Below, piece after piece: positions 42,712 to 55,602 of a stretch of DNA of 64,000 nt. Origin of the DNA: Micrococcus flavus (GTDB taxonomy: Bacteria > Actinomycetota > Actinomycetes > Actinomycetales > Micrococcaceae); contig NZ_JACHMC010000001.1 in NCBI RefSeq assembly GCF_014204815.1, positions 1,798,001 through 1,862,000 of the forward strand, given 5' to 3'. Numbering within the stretch: position 1 is the first letter of the stretch; every line of letters starts with the position of its first letter. The notes below the pieces were generated by a model. That model did not search any database and was not told the DNA's origin. It saw nothing but the letters and a program-made list of their open reading frames with translations. The translations under genes and the position numbers were made by a program.

Positions 42712-44289
42712 TCAGCGGCGCAGGGACCGGGCGATCCCGTCCAGGATGTCGTGCTCGCTGGTCACCACCCGGCCCGTGCCGGACGCCTGCGCGACCCGCT
42801 CCACGATCTGTGCCCAGATCAGCGCACCGGCGCCGATCACGTCCACCCGCCCGGGGTGCATGAAGCCGCGCGCGGCCCGCTCCTGCCGGGTGGCGGACAC
42901 GAGCCGGTCCGCCGCCGCCCGGACCTCCGCCACCGACAGCTCCGCCCCGTGCAGGACCGCGGGGTCGTACTCCGCCAGCCCGAGGGCCTCGGCCGTCACG
43001 GTGGTCACCGTGCCCGCCACGCCGACGACGGCCCGCACCCGCTCCAGCGGCAGGCGCGCGGCGACGTCGTCCAGGACGGCGGACACGGACGCGCGCGCGG
43101 CGGCGAGCTCGTCCTCCGCGGGCGGGTCGGAGAGCGCGAAGCGCTCGGTGTAGCGGACGCAGCCCATGTCCATGCTGACCGCGTCCGCCACGCGCCCGTC
43201 CGGGGTGCCCACCACGAACTCCGTGGAGCCGCCGCCGAGGTCCACCACCAGCACCAGGTCCTCGGCGCCGAGCGCGGTGACGTCCACCGCGGAGACCGCG
43301 CCCGCGAAGGACAGACGCGCCTCCTCGACGCCGGAGACCACCTCGGGCGCCACGCCCAGGCGCTCGGACACCCCGGCCACGAAGGCCTCCCGGTTGGAGA
43401 CGTCGCGGCTGGCGGAGGTGGCCACGAAGCGCACGGTCCCGGCGTGGTGCCGCTTGACGAGATGGGCGTACTCGTCCACCGCGGCGAAGGTGCGCTCGAG
43501 CGCGGCGGCCGAGAAGGCGCCGGTGGCGTCCACGCCCTCGCCCAGGCGCACCACGCGCATCTCCCGGACCACGTCCTCCAGCGGAGCGTCCGGCGCCGGG
43601 CCGTCGGCGTCCTCCGCGCCCGCGGGGCGGGCGATCAGCAGCCGGATGGAGTTGGTGCCGCAGTCCACCGCGGCCACGGTGACCCTCTCCAGGGCCTCCA
43701 CCCGGGCCAGGTGCCGGACATGCCGGGACAGGTCCTTCGAGGGGACGGGGGCGGACTCGTCCCACGCCCCGGCGCACGCGCACGCCTCGGGGGTCCACCA
43801 CTCCCGGACGGCGGCCAGCGCCTCGTCGCCGAGCGGGTCGACGCCGGGGCCCGCGGCCAGCGCGTGGCCCACCAGCGCATGGAGGCACTTCACCCTCTCG
43901 GGCAGGCCGCCCGCGGAGACGTGGGCGATCTCCGGGACCTCTCCGGTGCCGGCCTCCCGGCCCACCCGCTCCCGCTCGGCCAGGTACGCCTCGTGGGCGG
44001 CGCGGTGGGCCGCGGCGAGGTCGTCGTCCTGCGCGAGGCGCTCGTTCATCTCCGCCATCACCCCCGCGGCCTCGAGCCGGGACACGGCGGAGGTGAGCAC
44101 GGGGTGGGTGAGGTAGAAGGTCGTGGGGAAGGGGATCCCGTTGGACAGGCGCGGGGCGGTGGTGGCCACGAGGGGGTTCCCGCACACGCAGCGCGCACCG
44201 ATCTCCACCACGTCGCGCACCGGTCGGCCGAGCTGGCGGGACAGCGTGTCCAGGTCCTGCTCGGTGACGGTGCGGGGGTTCTCGGTCAT
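42712..44289 (-). CDS. DUF501-Ppx/GppA phosphatase fusion protein
   Basis: A 525-residue protein joining two families usually encoded by adjacent genes. Residues 1 to about 170 are DUF501: LSRQLGRPVRDVVEIGARC, PFPTTFYLTHPVLT, ERVKCLHALVGHALAAGPG. From about residue 195 it is an exopolyphosphatase/pppGpp phosphatase of the ASKHA fold: VAAVDCGTNSIRLLIA (phosphate 1), VVDLGGGSTEFVVG (phosphate 2) and GVAGTVTTVTA. It should degrade polyphosphate or pppGpp; the DUF501 part has no known activity. The frame runs unbroken through the linker. ATG 44289 has a GGAGG site; an ATG at 44328 overlapping the ftsB stop is an alternative but lacks one. Confidence 0.88.
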   Translation of the reverse strand: MTENPRTVTEQDLDTLSRQLGRPVRDVVEIGARCVCGNPLVATTAPRLSNGIPFPTTFYLTHPVLTSAVSRLEAAGVMAEMNERLAQDDDLAAAHRAAHEAYLAERERVGREAGTGEVPEIAHVSAGGLPERVKCLHALVGHALAAGPGVDPLGDEALAAVREWWTPEACACAGAWDESAPVPSKDLSRHVRHLARVEALERVTVAAVDCGTNSIRLLIARPAGAEDADGPAPDAPLEDVVREMRVVRLGEGVDATGAFSAAALERTFAAVDEYAHLVKRHHAGTVRFVATSASRDVSNREAFVAGVSERLGVAPEVVSGVEEARLSFAGAVSAVDVTALGAEDLVLVVDLGGGSTEFVVGTPDGRVADAVSMDMGCVRYTERFALSDPPAEDELAAARASVSAVLDDVAARLPLERVRAVVGVAGTVTTVTAEALGLAEYDPAVLHGAELSVAEVRAAADRLVSATRQERAARGFMHPGRVDVIGAGALIWAQIVERVAQASGTGRVVTSEHDILDGIARSLRR

Positions 44290-44324
44290 GGCGTCCTCCG
44301 GGTCGGGGCTTCTGTGCGGGCGGG

Positions 44325-45077
44325 TCATTCGGTGGCGGCGCGGACGGCGGAGTCCCACAGGCCCTCGACCCACGGCAGGCGCGCGTTCACGCCCTCCTCC
44401 TCGGGCCCCCCGGCGGGCTCCTCCGCCGCGGTGTCCTCCTCCGGCAGGTGGGTGGCGGTGTAGAGGGTCTCCCCCGGCATCACCAGGCCGAGCCGCTCCC
44501 GGGCCTGCTGGGCCACGTACTGCGGGTCGTCCCAGCGGCGGATCTGCTCCTCGTACTCCGCGTGCAGCCGCTCCTGCTCGGCGATCTCCTGCTCCATGGC
44601 CGCGATCTCCAGCCGCTGGTTGAGCAGCAGCCGCGCGGTGGGCGCCACCAGGACGGCGGCGATCAGCAGCACGGCCACCACCACGAGCGAGCGGCCGGTG
44701 ATCTGCCGGGCGGGCACGGGCTCGGGCAGCGGTGCGCGACGCCGGGCCCCGGCCACGCGCGCTGCCCGCATCCGGTCCTCCGCGCGGTCGTCCTCGAGAC
44801 GGCTGCGGGCCGCCCGGGACGCCGCGCGGCGCTCCTGCGTCCGCCGGTGCGCCTGCGCATGAAGGGCGGTCTCCTCCTCGCGGTGCCGCTGGGCGCGGCG
44901 CAGGTCGATGACCTCGCCGCCGTCGGGTTCCACGGGCGCGGCGACGGGCGGCGTCGGCTCGACGAGGACGGGGCGCGCCTCCGGGGCTGGACGGGCTGCG
45001 GGGCGGCGAGGGGGCGCGGCGACGACCTCGGGCTCCGCGGCCGCCACGCGGGGCAGACGGGGGCGGCGAGGGCTCAT
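44325..45077 (-). CDS. ftsB: FtsB/DivIC family cell-division protein
   Basis: A 250-residue bitopic septum protein. A long basic, Arg/Ala-rich cytoplasmic N-terminus (residues 1 to about 128) precedes one membrane helix (about residues 130-150), then a coiled coil (LNQRLEIAAMEQEIAEQERL) and the DPQYVAQQARERLGLVMPGE motif typical of FtsB/DivIC. It bridges FtsQ and FtsL in the divisome. The position between eno and DUF501-ppx matches other actinobacteria. The N-terminus is longer than in mycobacterial homologues. Confidence 0.9.
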   Translation of the reverse strand: MSPRRPRLPRVAAAEPEVVAAPPRRPAARPAPEARPVLVEPTPPVAAPVEPDGGEVIDLRRAQRHREEETALHAQAHRRTQERRAASRAARSRLEDDRAEDRMRAARVAGARRRAPLPEPVPARQITGRSLVVVAVLLIAAVLVAPTARLLLNQRLEIAAMEQEIAEQERLHAEYEEQIRRWDDPQYVAQQARERLGLVMPGETLYTATHLPEEDTAAEEPAGGPEEEGVNARLPWVEGLWDSAVRAATE

Positions 45078-45213
45078 GCCGGGCTCCTTCGGGTCGGGCG
45101 GCCGTCCTCGGCGGACGGGCGGGACGGCCCGCCGCCGGGGCGACGGGCGTGCCCTCCCAGGGTAGTCGCCCCGCCTGGACGGGGGCTGCGGGGCGGCGCC
45201 GACCCCCGGACGC

Positions 45214-45250
45214 CACGGGCCCGCCCGGAGCGAGTCCGGGCGGGCCCGTG
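45214..45250 (-). terminator. Terminator hairpin after eno
   Basis: Perfect 16-bp stem (45214-45229 with 45235-45250) and a five-base loop, 14 bases past the eno stop. It separates eno from ftsB, so ftsB probably relies on read-through or its own promoter. Confidence 0.7.
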
Positions 45251-45264
45251 GCGGCGGGGCGCGG

Positions 45265-46605
<1,341 letters not shown>

Positions 46606-46608
<3 letters not shown>

Positions 46609-47433
46609 GCGTCCGGGCCCCGGCCCGGGGCCTCCTGGTCGCCCGTCCCGCGCCCCGCCGAGGGCGGCCCAGTCCCCGGCGCGGACCCGGGCGACGACGT
46701 CGCGCAGGGCCCGCTCCGGGTCCAGCCCCGCGGCGCGCGCCCGGCGGACGAGGGCGAACAGCTCCGCGCCGAGGGCGGCCTCGTCCGCCCACGCGTGCGG
46801 GGCGTCGACGAGCGGGGCGTGGACGGCCAGGATGTCCATCTCCTGCCGCCCGGCGCGGTCGGCGACGGCGGCCGCCGCGGCCAGGGCCGGCAGGCGGGCG
46901 GGGATGCCGCCGAACCCGGCGTCGGGGGCCCCGGCCGCGGAGGCGGGGACGGCGTCGTCGTGCGGGGCGCCGGCCGCGGCGCGCTCCTGCTGCTTGGCCC
47001 GCTCCCAGGCCAGCTCGACGTCCGCGGGCGTGATGCCGGCGAGGTCCTCGGCGGGGCGCACGCGGCCGTCGGGGGTGAACACGAGCGGGTTGCGCCGCAC
47101 CATCTTGGCGGTGAGCGCCTCGGCCGCGTCGGCCAGGCGGAACCCGGCCTCGGACGCCGGGGCGTCCGGATGCCGGGACACCGCGGCGTGCAGCACCACC
47201 TGGAACAGGACGTCGCCCAGCTCCCCCGCGAGCGCCGCGTAGGCCCCGTCCGCGCGGCGGGCGGCGGTGTCCGCCCACTGCGCGTCCGTGCGGGCGTCGA
47301 TCTCCTCGACGGCCTCGTACGCCTCCTCCACGAGGTACTCGGTGAGGGCGCCGTGGGTGAGCGAGCGCGTCCACGGGCAGTGGGTGCGCAGCGCCTCGAC
47401 CGTGGCCACGAGGCGGTCGACGGCGTCGCTCAC
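46606..47433 (-). CDS. mazG: MazG family nucleoside triphosphate pyrophosphohydrolase
   Basis: A 275-residue all-alpha NTP pyrophosphohydrolase that removes aberrant dNTPs or oxidised nucleotides. The metal-binding glutamates are seen in LVEEAYEAVEEID (about residues 34-46) and ELGDVLFQVVLHA (about residues 70-82), followed by KMVRRNPLVF and AWERAKQQER. The second MazG repeat seems degenerate, and the end is Gly/Pro-rich. GTG start with a GGAGGGG site. It lies upstream of eno as in mycobacteria. Confidence 0.92.
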
Positions 47434-47458
47434 CGATCCCCTCCGCGCCGGCCGCGGA

Positions 47459-48679
47459 TCAGGCGTCCGCCTCGTCGTCGTCCTCGGCCGGCAGGGCCTC
47501 GAGGACCGGGCCGGAGGCCCCGGAGATCGCCTCGCTCCAGCCGGCCACGAGGATCTCGGCGAGCTCCTCGCGCTCGTCGACGGACAGGAAAGCGGCCTCG
47601 GCCGCGTTGAGCTGCAGGTCCAGCAGCTCGGAGAGGGAGTAGCCGAAGGTCTCGGCCAGCAGGTACAGCTCGTCGGTCAGGGAGACGTCCGAGACCAGGC
47701 GGTTGTCCGTGTTCACGGTGACGCGGAAGCCCAGCTGCACGAGCAGGTCGATCGGGTGGCCGGCGATCCCGGACCCGGCGTCCACGGCGCCGGTCTGGAG
47801 GTTGGAGGACGGGCAGACCTCGAGGGCGATCTGGCGGTCGCGCACCCACGTGGCGGTGGGTCCGAGGTCCACGATCCCGGTGTCCGCGTCCACGGGGACG
47901 CCGTCCTCGTCCAGGCCGCCGAACTCCACCCGGATGTCGTCCGCGATGCGCACGCCGTGGCCCAGGCGCAGCGCACGGCCGGAGACGAGCGCGTCCTGGA
48001 TGGAGGACAGGCCCTCGGCCTCGCCGGCGTGCACGGTGACCGGCAGGTGCTGCTGGGCCAGGTACGTGAAGGCGTCCGCGAAGCGGGAGGGCGGGAAGCC
48101 GATCTCGGCGCCGGCGATGTCGAAGCCCACCACGCCGCGGTCCCGGTGGCGCACGGCCAGCTCGGCGATCTCCTGGGCGCGGTCGGCGTGCCGCATGGCG
48201 GTCACGAGCTGGCCCACGCGGATGACGTGACCGTCGGCGTCGGCGGCGTCCACCGCCTCGTCCAGGCCCTCCTGGACGGCCTCCACGGCCTCGTCCAGGG
48301 AGAGCCCGCCGGCCAGGTGCTGCTCGGGGGCCCAGCGGATCTCGCCGTAGACCACGCCGTCCGCCACGAGGTCCTCCACGAACTCGCGGGCCACGCGGCG
48401 CAGCTGCTCGCGGGTCTGCATCACCGAGGTGGTCAGGGCGAACGTCTCGAGGTACTTCTCGAGGGACTCGCCGTTGGCGTGCTCGGCGAACCAGTCGGCC
48501 AGGCCGTCCACGGTGTCCGCCGGGACCTCGACGCCGGCCTCCCGGGCCAGCTCGAGGACGGTGGCCACGCGCAGGCCACCGTCGAGGTGGTCGTGCAGGG
48601 ACACCTTCGGCAGGGAGCCGAGGTCGGTCTCGAGGGGCGAGGGGGCGTCGGCGGAGGGTTGCGAGGAGGTCGTGGTCAC
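47459..48679 (-). CDS. add: Adenosine deaminase
   Basis: A 406-residue zinc TIM-barrel enzyme that deaminates adenosine (and deoxyadenosine) to inosine. Zinc ligands and catalytic residues: SLHDHLDGGLR near residue 29, VTVHAGEAEG (His, Glu), RLGHGVRI, and TVNTDNRLVSDVSLTDE near the end. GTG 48679 is chosen because TAGAGT lies seven bases before it; the open frame extends only three codons further. It is upstream of mazG by 25 bases and next to the nucleoside operon, fitting a salvage role. Confidence 0.94.
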   Translation of the reverse strand: MTTTSSQPSADAPSPLETDLGSLPKVSLHDHLDGGLRVATVLELAREAGVEVPADTVDGLADWFAEHANGESLEKYLETFALTTSVMQTREQLRRVAREFVEDLVADGVVYGEIRWAPEQHLAGGLSLDEAVEAVQEGLDEAVDAADADGHVIRVGQLVTAMRHADRAQEIAELAVRHRDRGVVGFDIAGAEIGFPPSRFADAFTYLAQQHLPVTVHAGEAEGLSSIQDALVSGRALRLGHGVRIADDIRVEFGGLDEDGVPVDADTGIVDLGPTATWVRDRQIALEVCPSSNLQTGAVDAGSGIAGHPIDLLVQLGFRVTVNTDNRLVSDVSLTDELYLLAETFGYSLSELLDLQLNAAEAAFLSVDEREELAEILVAGWSEAISGASGPVLEALPAEDDDEADA

Positions 48680-48686
48680 GCGCCAC

Positions 48687-48692
48687 ACTCTA
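48687..48692 (-). promoter_or_regulatory. -10 element of add (leaderless)
   Basis: TAGAGT on the minus strand, seven bases before the GTG at 48679. Confidence 0.5.
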
Positions 48693-48713
48693 CGTCAGGG
48701 CCGTCGGCCGCCC

Positions 48714-49361
48714 TCAGTCCAGGACCGCGTGCTCGACGGGCCCCAGCGTCCCGCCGCCGCGGGCCAGCCGCCGGCGCAGCACGGCCTTGACCACGCGGTC
48801 CAGCAGCAGCCCCACGAGCGCCGCACCGGACACCGAGAGGGCGATCTGCAGGATCGCATCGTCCAGCCAGCCGGCCGTGAGCCGGGCGATCACGATCGAG
48901 TACGCGGCCCAGAGCGCGGTGGACACCAGGTCCAGCAGGACGAAGCGCGGCAGCGGGTAGCGCATGGCGCCGGCCGTGATGTTCACGGCCACCCGGCCCC
49001 CGGGGATGAACCGGGCGGTGAACAGCAGCAGCGCCCCGTGGGCGTCCAGGTTCCGGCGGGCCAGGGCCACCGAGGCCTGCACCCGCGGCCGCCGCATCCA
49101 CGCAAAGCGGTCCACGCCCACCCCGCGGCCGATCGCGTACGCGGACACATCCCCCAGGAACGCCCCCGCGAAGCCGGCCAGCCACAGCGCGGTGAGCGGG
49201 AAGGGCTCCCCGTCCCGGACGATCGAGGCCAGCGCCACGAGGACGGACTCCGAGGGGAAGACGGGCACGACCCCGTCGAGCAGGCACAGCGCGGCCGCCA
49301 CCGGCAGGACCCACGGATGGGACGCCGCGGACAGGATGAGGGCCTCGACCTGCTCCAGCAC
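48714..49361 (-). CDS. DedA family membrane protein
   Basis: A 215-residue protein with about five membrane segments, of the DedA/VTT family (undecaprenyl-phosphate or phosphatidylethanolamine flippase relatives). Conserved parts: VPVFPSESVLVALAS, GAFLGDVSAYAIGRGVG, and RFIPGGRVAVNITAGAM with the functional arginines. The GTG start is four bases past the deoA stop, so it is coupled to the nucleoside operon, an odd partner functionally. Confidence 0.88.
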   Translation of the reverse strand: MLEQVEALILSAASHPWVLPVAAALCLLDGVVPVFPSESVLVALASIVRDGEPFPLTALWLAGFAGAFLGDVSAYAIGRGVGVDRFAWMRRPRVQASVALARRNLDAHGALLLFTARFIPGGRVAVNITAGAMRYPLPRFVLLDLVSTALWAAYSIVIARLTAGWLDDAILQIALSVSGAALVGLLLDRVVKAVLRRRLARGGGTLGPVEHAVLD

Positions 49362-49365
49362 CGGC

Positions 49366-50724
<1,359 letters not shown>

Positions 50725-50755
50725 GGCGGAGAGGGTCCCTTCCGGCGTCGTGGCT

Positions 50756-50779
50756 CGCCGGCGGCGCGCGCCGCCGGCG
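50756..50779. repeat. Perfect 24-base palindrome in the cdd-deoA gap
   Basis: 12-bp perfect inverted repeat without spacer, 32 bases before the deoA start. In RNA it would form a very stable hairpin; in DNA it is a symmetrical site that could be an operator. Confidence 0.6.
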
Positions 50780-50784
50780 GCCTC

Positions 50785-50790
50785 AGCCTA
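50785..50790 (-). promoter_or_regulatory. Putative internal -10 element for deoA
   Basis: TAGGCT on the minus strand. Transcription would begin inside the 24-base palindrome, giving deoA a leader of about 55 bases. No -35 match seen. Confidence 0.3.
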
Positions 50791-50824
50791 GCCACGGAGC
50801 CGGGGCGTCCGCTGGACGGGGCGG

Positions 50825-51250
50825 TCAGGCCTCGAGGTCCCCCGGGCCGAACGCCTGCGGCAGCACATCCTCGATCCCCCGCACGCCGGCGGGGGTGAGC
50901 AGCACCATGCCGGGGGCGTGGTGCTCCCAGAGCAGCTGCCGGCAGCGCCCGCACGGCATGATCAGCCGCCCGTCCCCGCCCACGCACACGAACGCCGTCA
51001 GCCGGCCCCCGCCGCCCAGGTGCAGCTGCCCCACGAGCGCGCACTCGGCGCACAGGGTCACGCCGAAGGAGGCGTTCTCCACGTTGCAGCCGCGCACGGT
51101 GCGGCCGTCCTCCGTGAGCGCGGCGGCACCCACCCGGTAGCCCGAGTACGGCGCGTAGGCCAGTTCGAGCGCGTCGGCCGCGGTCGCCCGCAGCCGCTCC
51201 CAGTCCGCCTCCGTCAGCTCCTGCGTCGGCACGGCGCCCGCCTCGGTCAT
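50825..51250 (-). CDS. cdd: Cytidine deaminase
   Basis: A 141-residue homotetrameric-type zinc enzyme converting cytidine and deoxycytidine to uridine and deoxyuridine. The substrate loop is YAPYSGYRVGAA (about residue 32), zinc ligands and proton shuttle are in GCNVENASFGVTLCAECALV and PCGRCRQLL. It follows the second permease by three bases, so it belongs to the transporter operon; its product feeds thymidine phosphorylase after uptake. Confidence 0.96.
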   Translation of the reverse strand: MTEAGAVPTQELTEADWERLRATAADALELAYAPYSGYRVGAAALTEDGRTVRGCNVENASFGVTLCAECALVGQLHLGGGGRLTAFVCVGGDGRLIMPCGRCRQLLWEHHAPGMVLLTPAGVRGIEDVLPQAFGPGDLEA

Positions 51251-51253
51251 CCC

Positions 51254-52591
51254 TCACTCCTTCACGTAGGGCACGCCCGCCGCGGCGGGTCCGCGGGAGC
51301 GTCCCACCAGGCCGGCGACGGCGAACACCGTCACCAGGTACGGGAGCATGGCCATGAACTGGCTCGGCACGGGCGTGCCGAGGATCGCCAGGACATACTG
51401 CATGTTGGTGGCGAAGCCGAACAGCAGCGCCGCGAAGAACGCGCCGATCGGGTTCCACCGTCCGAAGATCACCGCCGCGAGGGCGATGAACCCCTGGCCG
51501 GCCGTCATCTCCTTGGAGAAGGAGGACGCGGAGACGAGCGTGAAGAACGCGCCGCCCATGCCGGCCACGGCACCGCCCAGCAGGACGCTGAGGTACCGGG
51601 TGCGGTTGACGGCGATGCCCACGGTGTCCGCGGCCTTGGGGTGCTCGCCCACGGCGCGCACGCGCAGGCCCCAGCGGGTGCGGAACAGGCCGAACCACAG
51701 CAGGCCCACGATCAGGTACATGCCGTAGCCGAGGATCGTCTGGTCGAACAGGATCGGGCCGATCACGGGGATGTCCGCGAGCCCCGGGATGCGGATCTGC
51801 GGGAACCGCGGCGGGGAGTTCAGCGTGGACGAGTTGTCCGAGAGCACCGTGGAGAACAGGAAGCTGGTCAGGCCGGCCACGAGCACGTTCAGCACGACGC
51901 CGACGATCACCTGGTTCACCAGGTACTTGATGGAGAACACGGCCAGCAGCCAGGAGACCAGCACGCCGGCCACCACGGCGGCGATCAGCCCGGCCCACGC
52001 GCTGCCGGTCAGGGACCCGACGACGGCGGCCAGGAAGGCGCCCGCCAGCAGCTGGCCCTCGATGGCGATGTTCACCACGCCGGAGCGCTCCGAGAGGATG
52101 CCGGCCATGGAGCCGAAGATCAGCGGCACCGCCAGGGTGAACGACCCGGCGATCAGGCCGGTGAGGAACACGGTGGTGTTGTTCGCGGACCCCACCACCC
52201 ACACGAGGAACGCCGCCACGAACGCCAGGGCGAACAGCCCCGCCAACCAGCCGGGCACGCGGCGCCCGCGCACCGTGAGCAGCCATGCGACGACGGTGAC
52301 CGCCGCGAGCACGGCGGTGAGGATCCAGGCGGTGGGGCCGGTCGGCGCCGTCAGGTCCGGCAGGACCACGGCGTCCGAGGGGTTCGAGATGCGGAAGGTG
52401 GCCGTCTCGGCCGGAGCGTTCAGGGCGAACACCAGGAGCGAGACGAGGGTGAAGACGGTCAGCAGGATCGGGACCGACCAGTGCCGGACCGCCACGCTCT
52501 GGGGCTGGGCGGCCTCGGGCCGGACGGCGGTCCGGGCCGTGCCGGACACGGCGGGCCGGGGCGTCACGGGCTGGGGGGCGGCGGTGCTCAC
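51254..52591 (-). CDS. Nucleoside ABC transporter permease (NupQ/YufQ-like)
   Basis: A 445-residue permease of the branched-chain amino acid/ribose superfamily type. About ten to twelve helices; SERSGVVNIAIEGQLLAGAF near residue 200 and VRAVGEHPKAADTVGI near residue 340 are the diagnostic family stretches. The first 170 residues hold additional helices and a Pro/Ala-rich N-terminus. The GTG start overlaps the other permease stop by four bases. With the BMP lipoprotein and double ATPase this gives a purine/pyrimidine nucleoside importer. Confidence 0.92.
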   Translation of the reverse strand: MSTAAPQPVTPRPAVSGTARTAVRPEAAQPQSVAVRHWSVPILLTVFTLVSLLVFALNAPAETATFRISNPSDAVVLPDLTAPTGPTAWILTAVLAAVTVVAWLLTVRGRRVPGWLAGLFALAFVAAFLVWVVGSANNTTVFLTGLIAGSFTLAVPLIFGSMAGILSERSGVVNIAIEGQLLAGAFLAAVVGSLTGSAWAGLIAAVVAGVLVSWLLAVFSIKYLVNQVIVGVVLNVLVAGLTSFLFSTVLSDNSSTLNSPPRFPQIRIPGLADIPVIGPILFDQTILGYGMYLIVGLLWFGLFRTRWGLRVRAVGEHPKAADTVGIAVNRTRYLSVLLGGAVAGMGGAFFTLVSASSFSKEMTAGQGFIALAAVIFGRWNPIGAFFAALLFGFATNMQYVLAILGTPVPSQFMAMLPYLVTVFAVAGLVGRSRGPAAAGVPYVKE

Positions 52592-53963
52592 AGGGCCTGT
52601 CCCTTCTCACGGTGCGGGTCGCCGTCCTGCTCCGCCGGCGCGTCGGCGGCGGAGGCGGACACGGCGGCGTCCTGGGTCTGGGCGGAGGGCGTGGCGGACT
52701 GGCCGGCAGCCCCGGTGACGGCCGCGCCGGCCACGGCCGACTGGGTCACGGGATCCGCGCTGCGGCGGGCCCGGGCCGCGCCGGGGGCCGGCAGGCGGAA
52801 GATCGCGCGGACGAGCGGCGGGGCCGCGATGAACAGCACGATCATGGACTGCACCACGAGCACGATGTCGATCGGCACGCCCGTCTCGGTCTGCATGGTC
52901 ACGCCGCCGGCGCGCAGGGCGCCGAACAGCAGGCCCGCGAAGAGCACCCCCACGGGATGGGAGCGGCCGAGCAGGGCCACCGTGATGGCGTCGAAGCCGA
53001 ACGAGCCGGCCACCGAGGTGTTCAGGGAGCCCTCCGTGCCGGAGACGTGGGCCATGCCGGCCAGGCCGGCCAGACCGCCGGAGAGGGCCATGGCGGCCAC
53101 GTAGGTGCCCTTGACGGACATGCCGGCGGTGCGGGCGGCGTCGGGATTGGCGCCCACGGCGCGCAGGCGGAAGCCGAGCGTGGAGCGGGACATCAGCCAC
53201 CAGGCGAAGGCCGTGGCCAGCAGGGCCACGAGGAAGCCGGCGTGCAGCCGGAACCCGTCGCCGAGCAGCTTCGGGAACATCGCGGTGGCCGGCAGGAAGT
53301 CGGACACGGGGTTCGTGGTGCCCGCACGGCGCAGCACCGGCGTGTTCAGCAGGTACGCCAGGAGGTTCACCGCTACGTAGTTGAGCATGATCGTGAGGAT
53401 CACCTCGTGCGCGCCGGTCCACGCCTTGAGCACGCCCACGACGCCGCCCCACAGGACGCCGCCGAGGATCGCCATGGCCATGACCAGCAGCAGGTGGACG
53501 CCGAAGGGCAGGTCCAGGTGCACGCCGAACCACGTGGCGAACATCGCGCCGAAGATGAACTGGCCCTGCGCGCCGATGTTGAAGAGGCCCGCGCGGAACG
53601 CGATGGCCACGCCGAGGGAGACGATGATCAGCGGGGTGGCCACCGTCAGGGTCTCGGTCAGCGGACGGAACATGTCCGCGGCCGTGTCCGCCCGGTAGTT
53701 CAGGATCGAGCCGCGGAACAGGGCGGCGTACGCGCCGGAGACGGCCTCCCATGCCGCGCGCAGCGCATCCGCGGGCCGCGCGAGGAGGTAGCCGGCGGAC
53801 TCCTGCACGTCCTCGTCCGTGAGGACGATCAGGACGGCGGAGATGATCAGGGACAGGAGGACGGCCAGCAGGGTGACCATCCCGTTGCCGGAGACGATCC
53901 GCCGGAACGCGGACTCCCCCCGGGGTGTGGACGTCCCGGCGGGACGCTCGGCCACGGCGGTGC

Positions 53964-53967
<4 letters not shown>
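52588..53967 (-). CDS. Nucleoside ABC transporter permease (NupP/YufP-like)
   Basis: A 459-residue inner-membrane permease, the partner of the preceding one. About nine helices; FRAGLFNIGAQGQFIFGAMF near residue 130 and LRAVGANPDAARTAGMSVKG near residue 275 are typical. The last 75 residues are an Ala/Gln/Asp-rich cytoplasmic tail without known domain. ATGA overlap with the ATPase gene and GTGA overlap with the second permease show tight coupling. Confidence 0.92.
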
Positions 53968-55493
<1,526 letters not shown>

Positions 55494-55602
55494 GGGGGGC
55501 CTTCCTGTGACGGGGTGCGTCGGACGCGGGCCGGGGCCGACGCCAGCCCTCCGAGGAGGGACGACGCCGGCCCCAGTCTGCCGGAGTCCACAGCGGTGCG
55601 GG

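Noticed and set aside
41143-44463. Plus-strand open frame of 1106 codons opposite ndh and the Ppx fusion
   Set aside because: Antisense shadow with low-complexity composition; it also runs through the tRNA gene end.
42712-45216. An 834-codon reading frame starting above ftsB
   Set aside because: The part before 44328 is a shadow of ftsB in another frame; family similarity begins only at the DUF501 domain.
45078-45264. Small protein gene between ftsB and eno
   Set aside because: The region is mostly the eno terminator hairpin and GC-rich leader; no frame has a start signal or recognisable motif.
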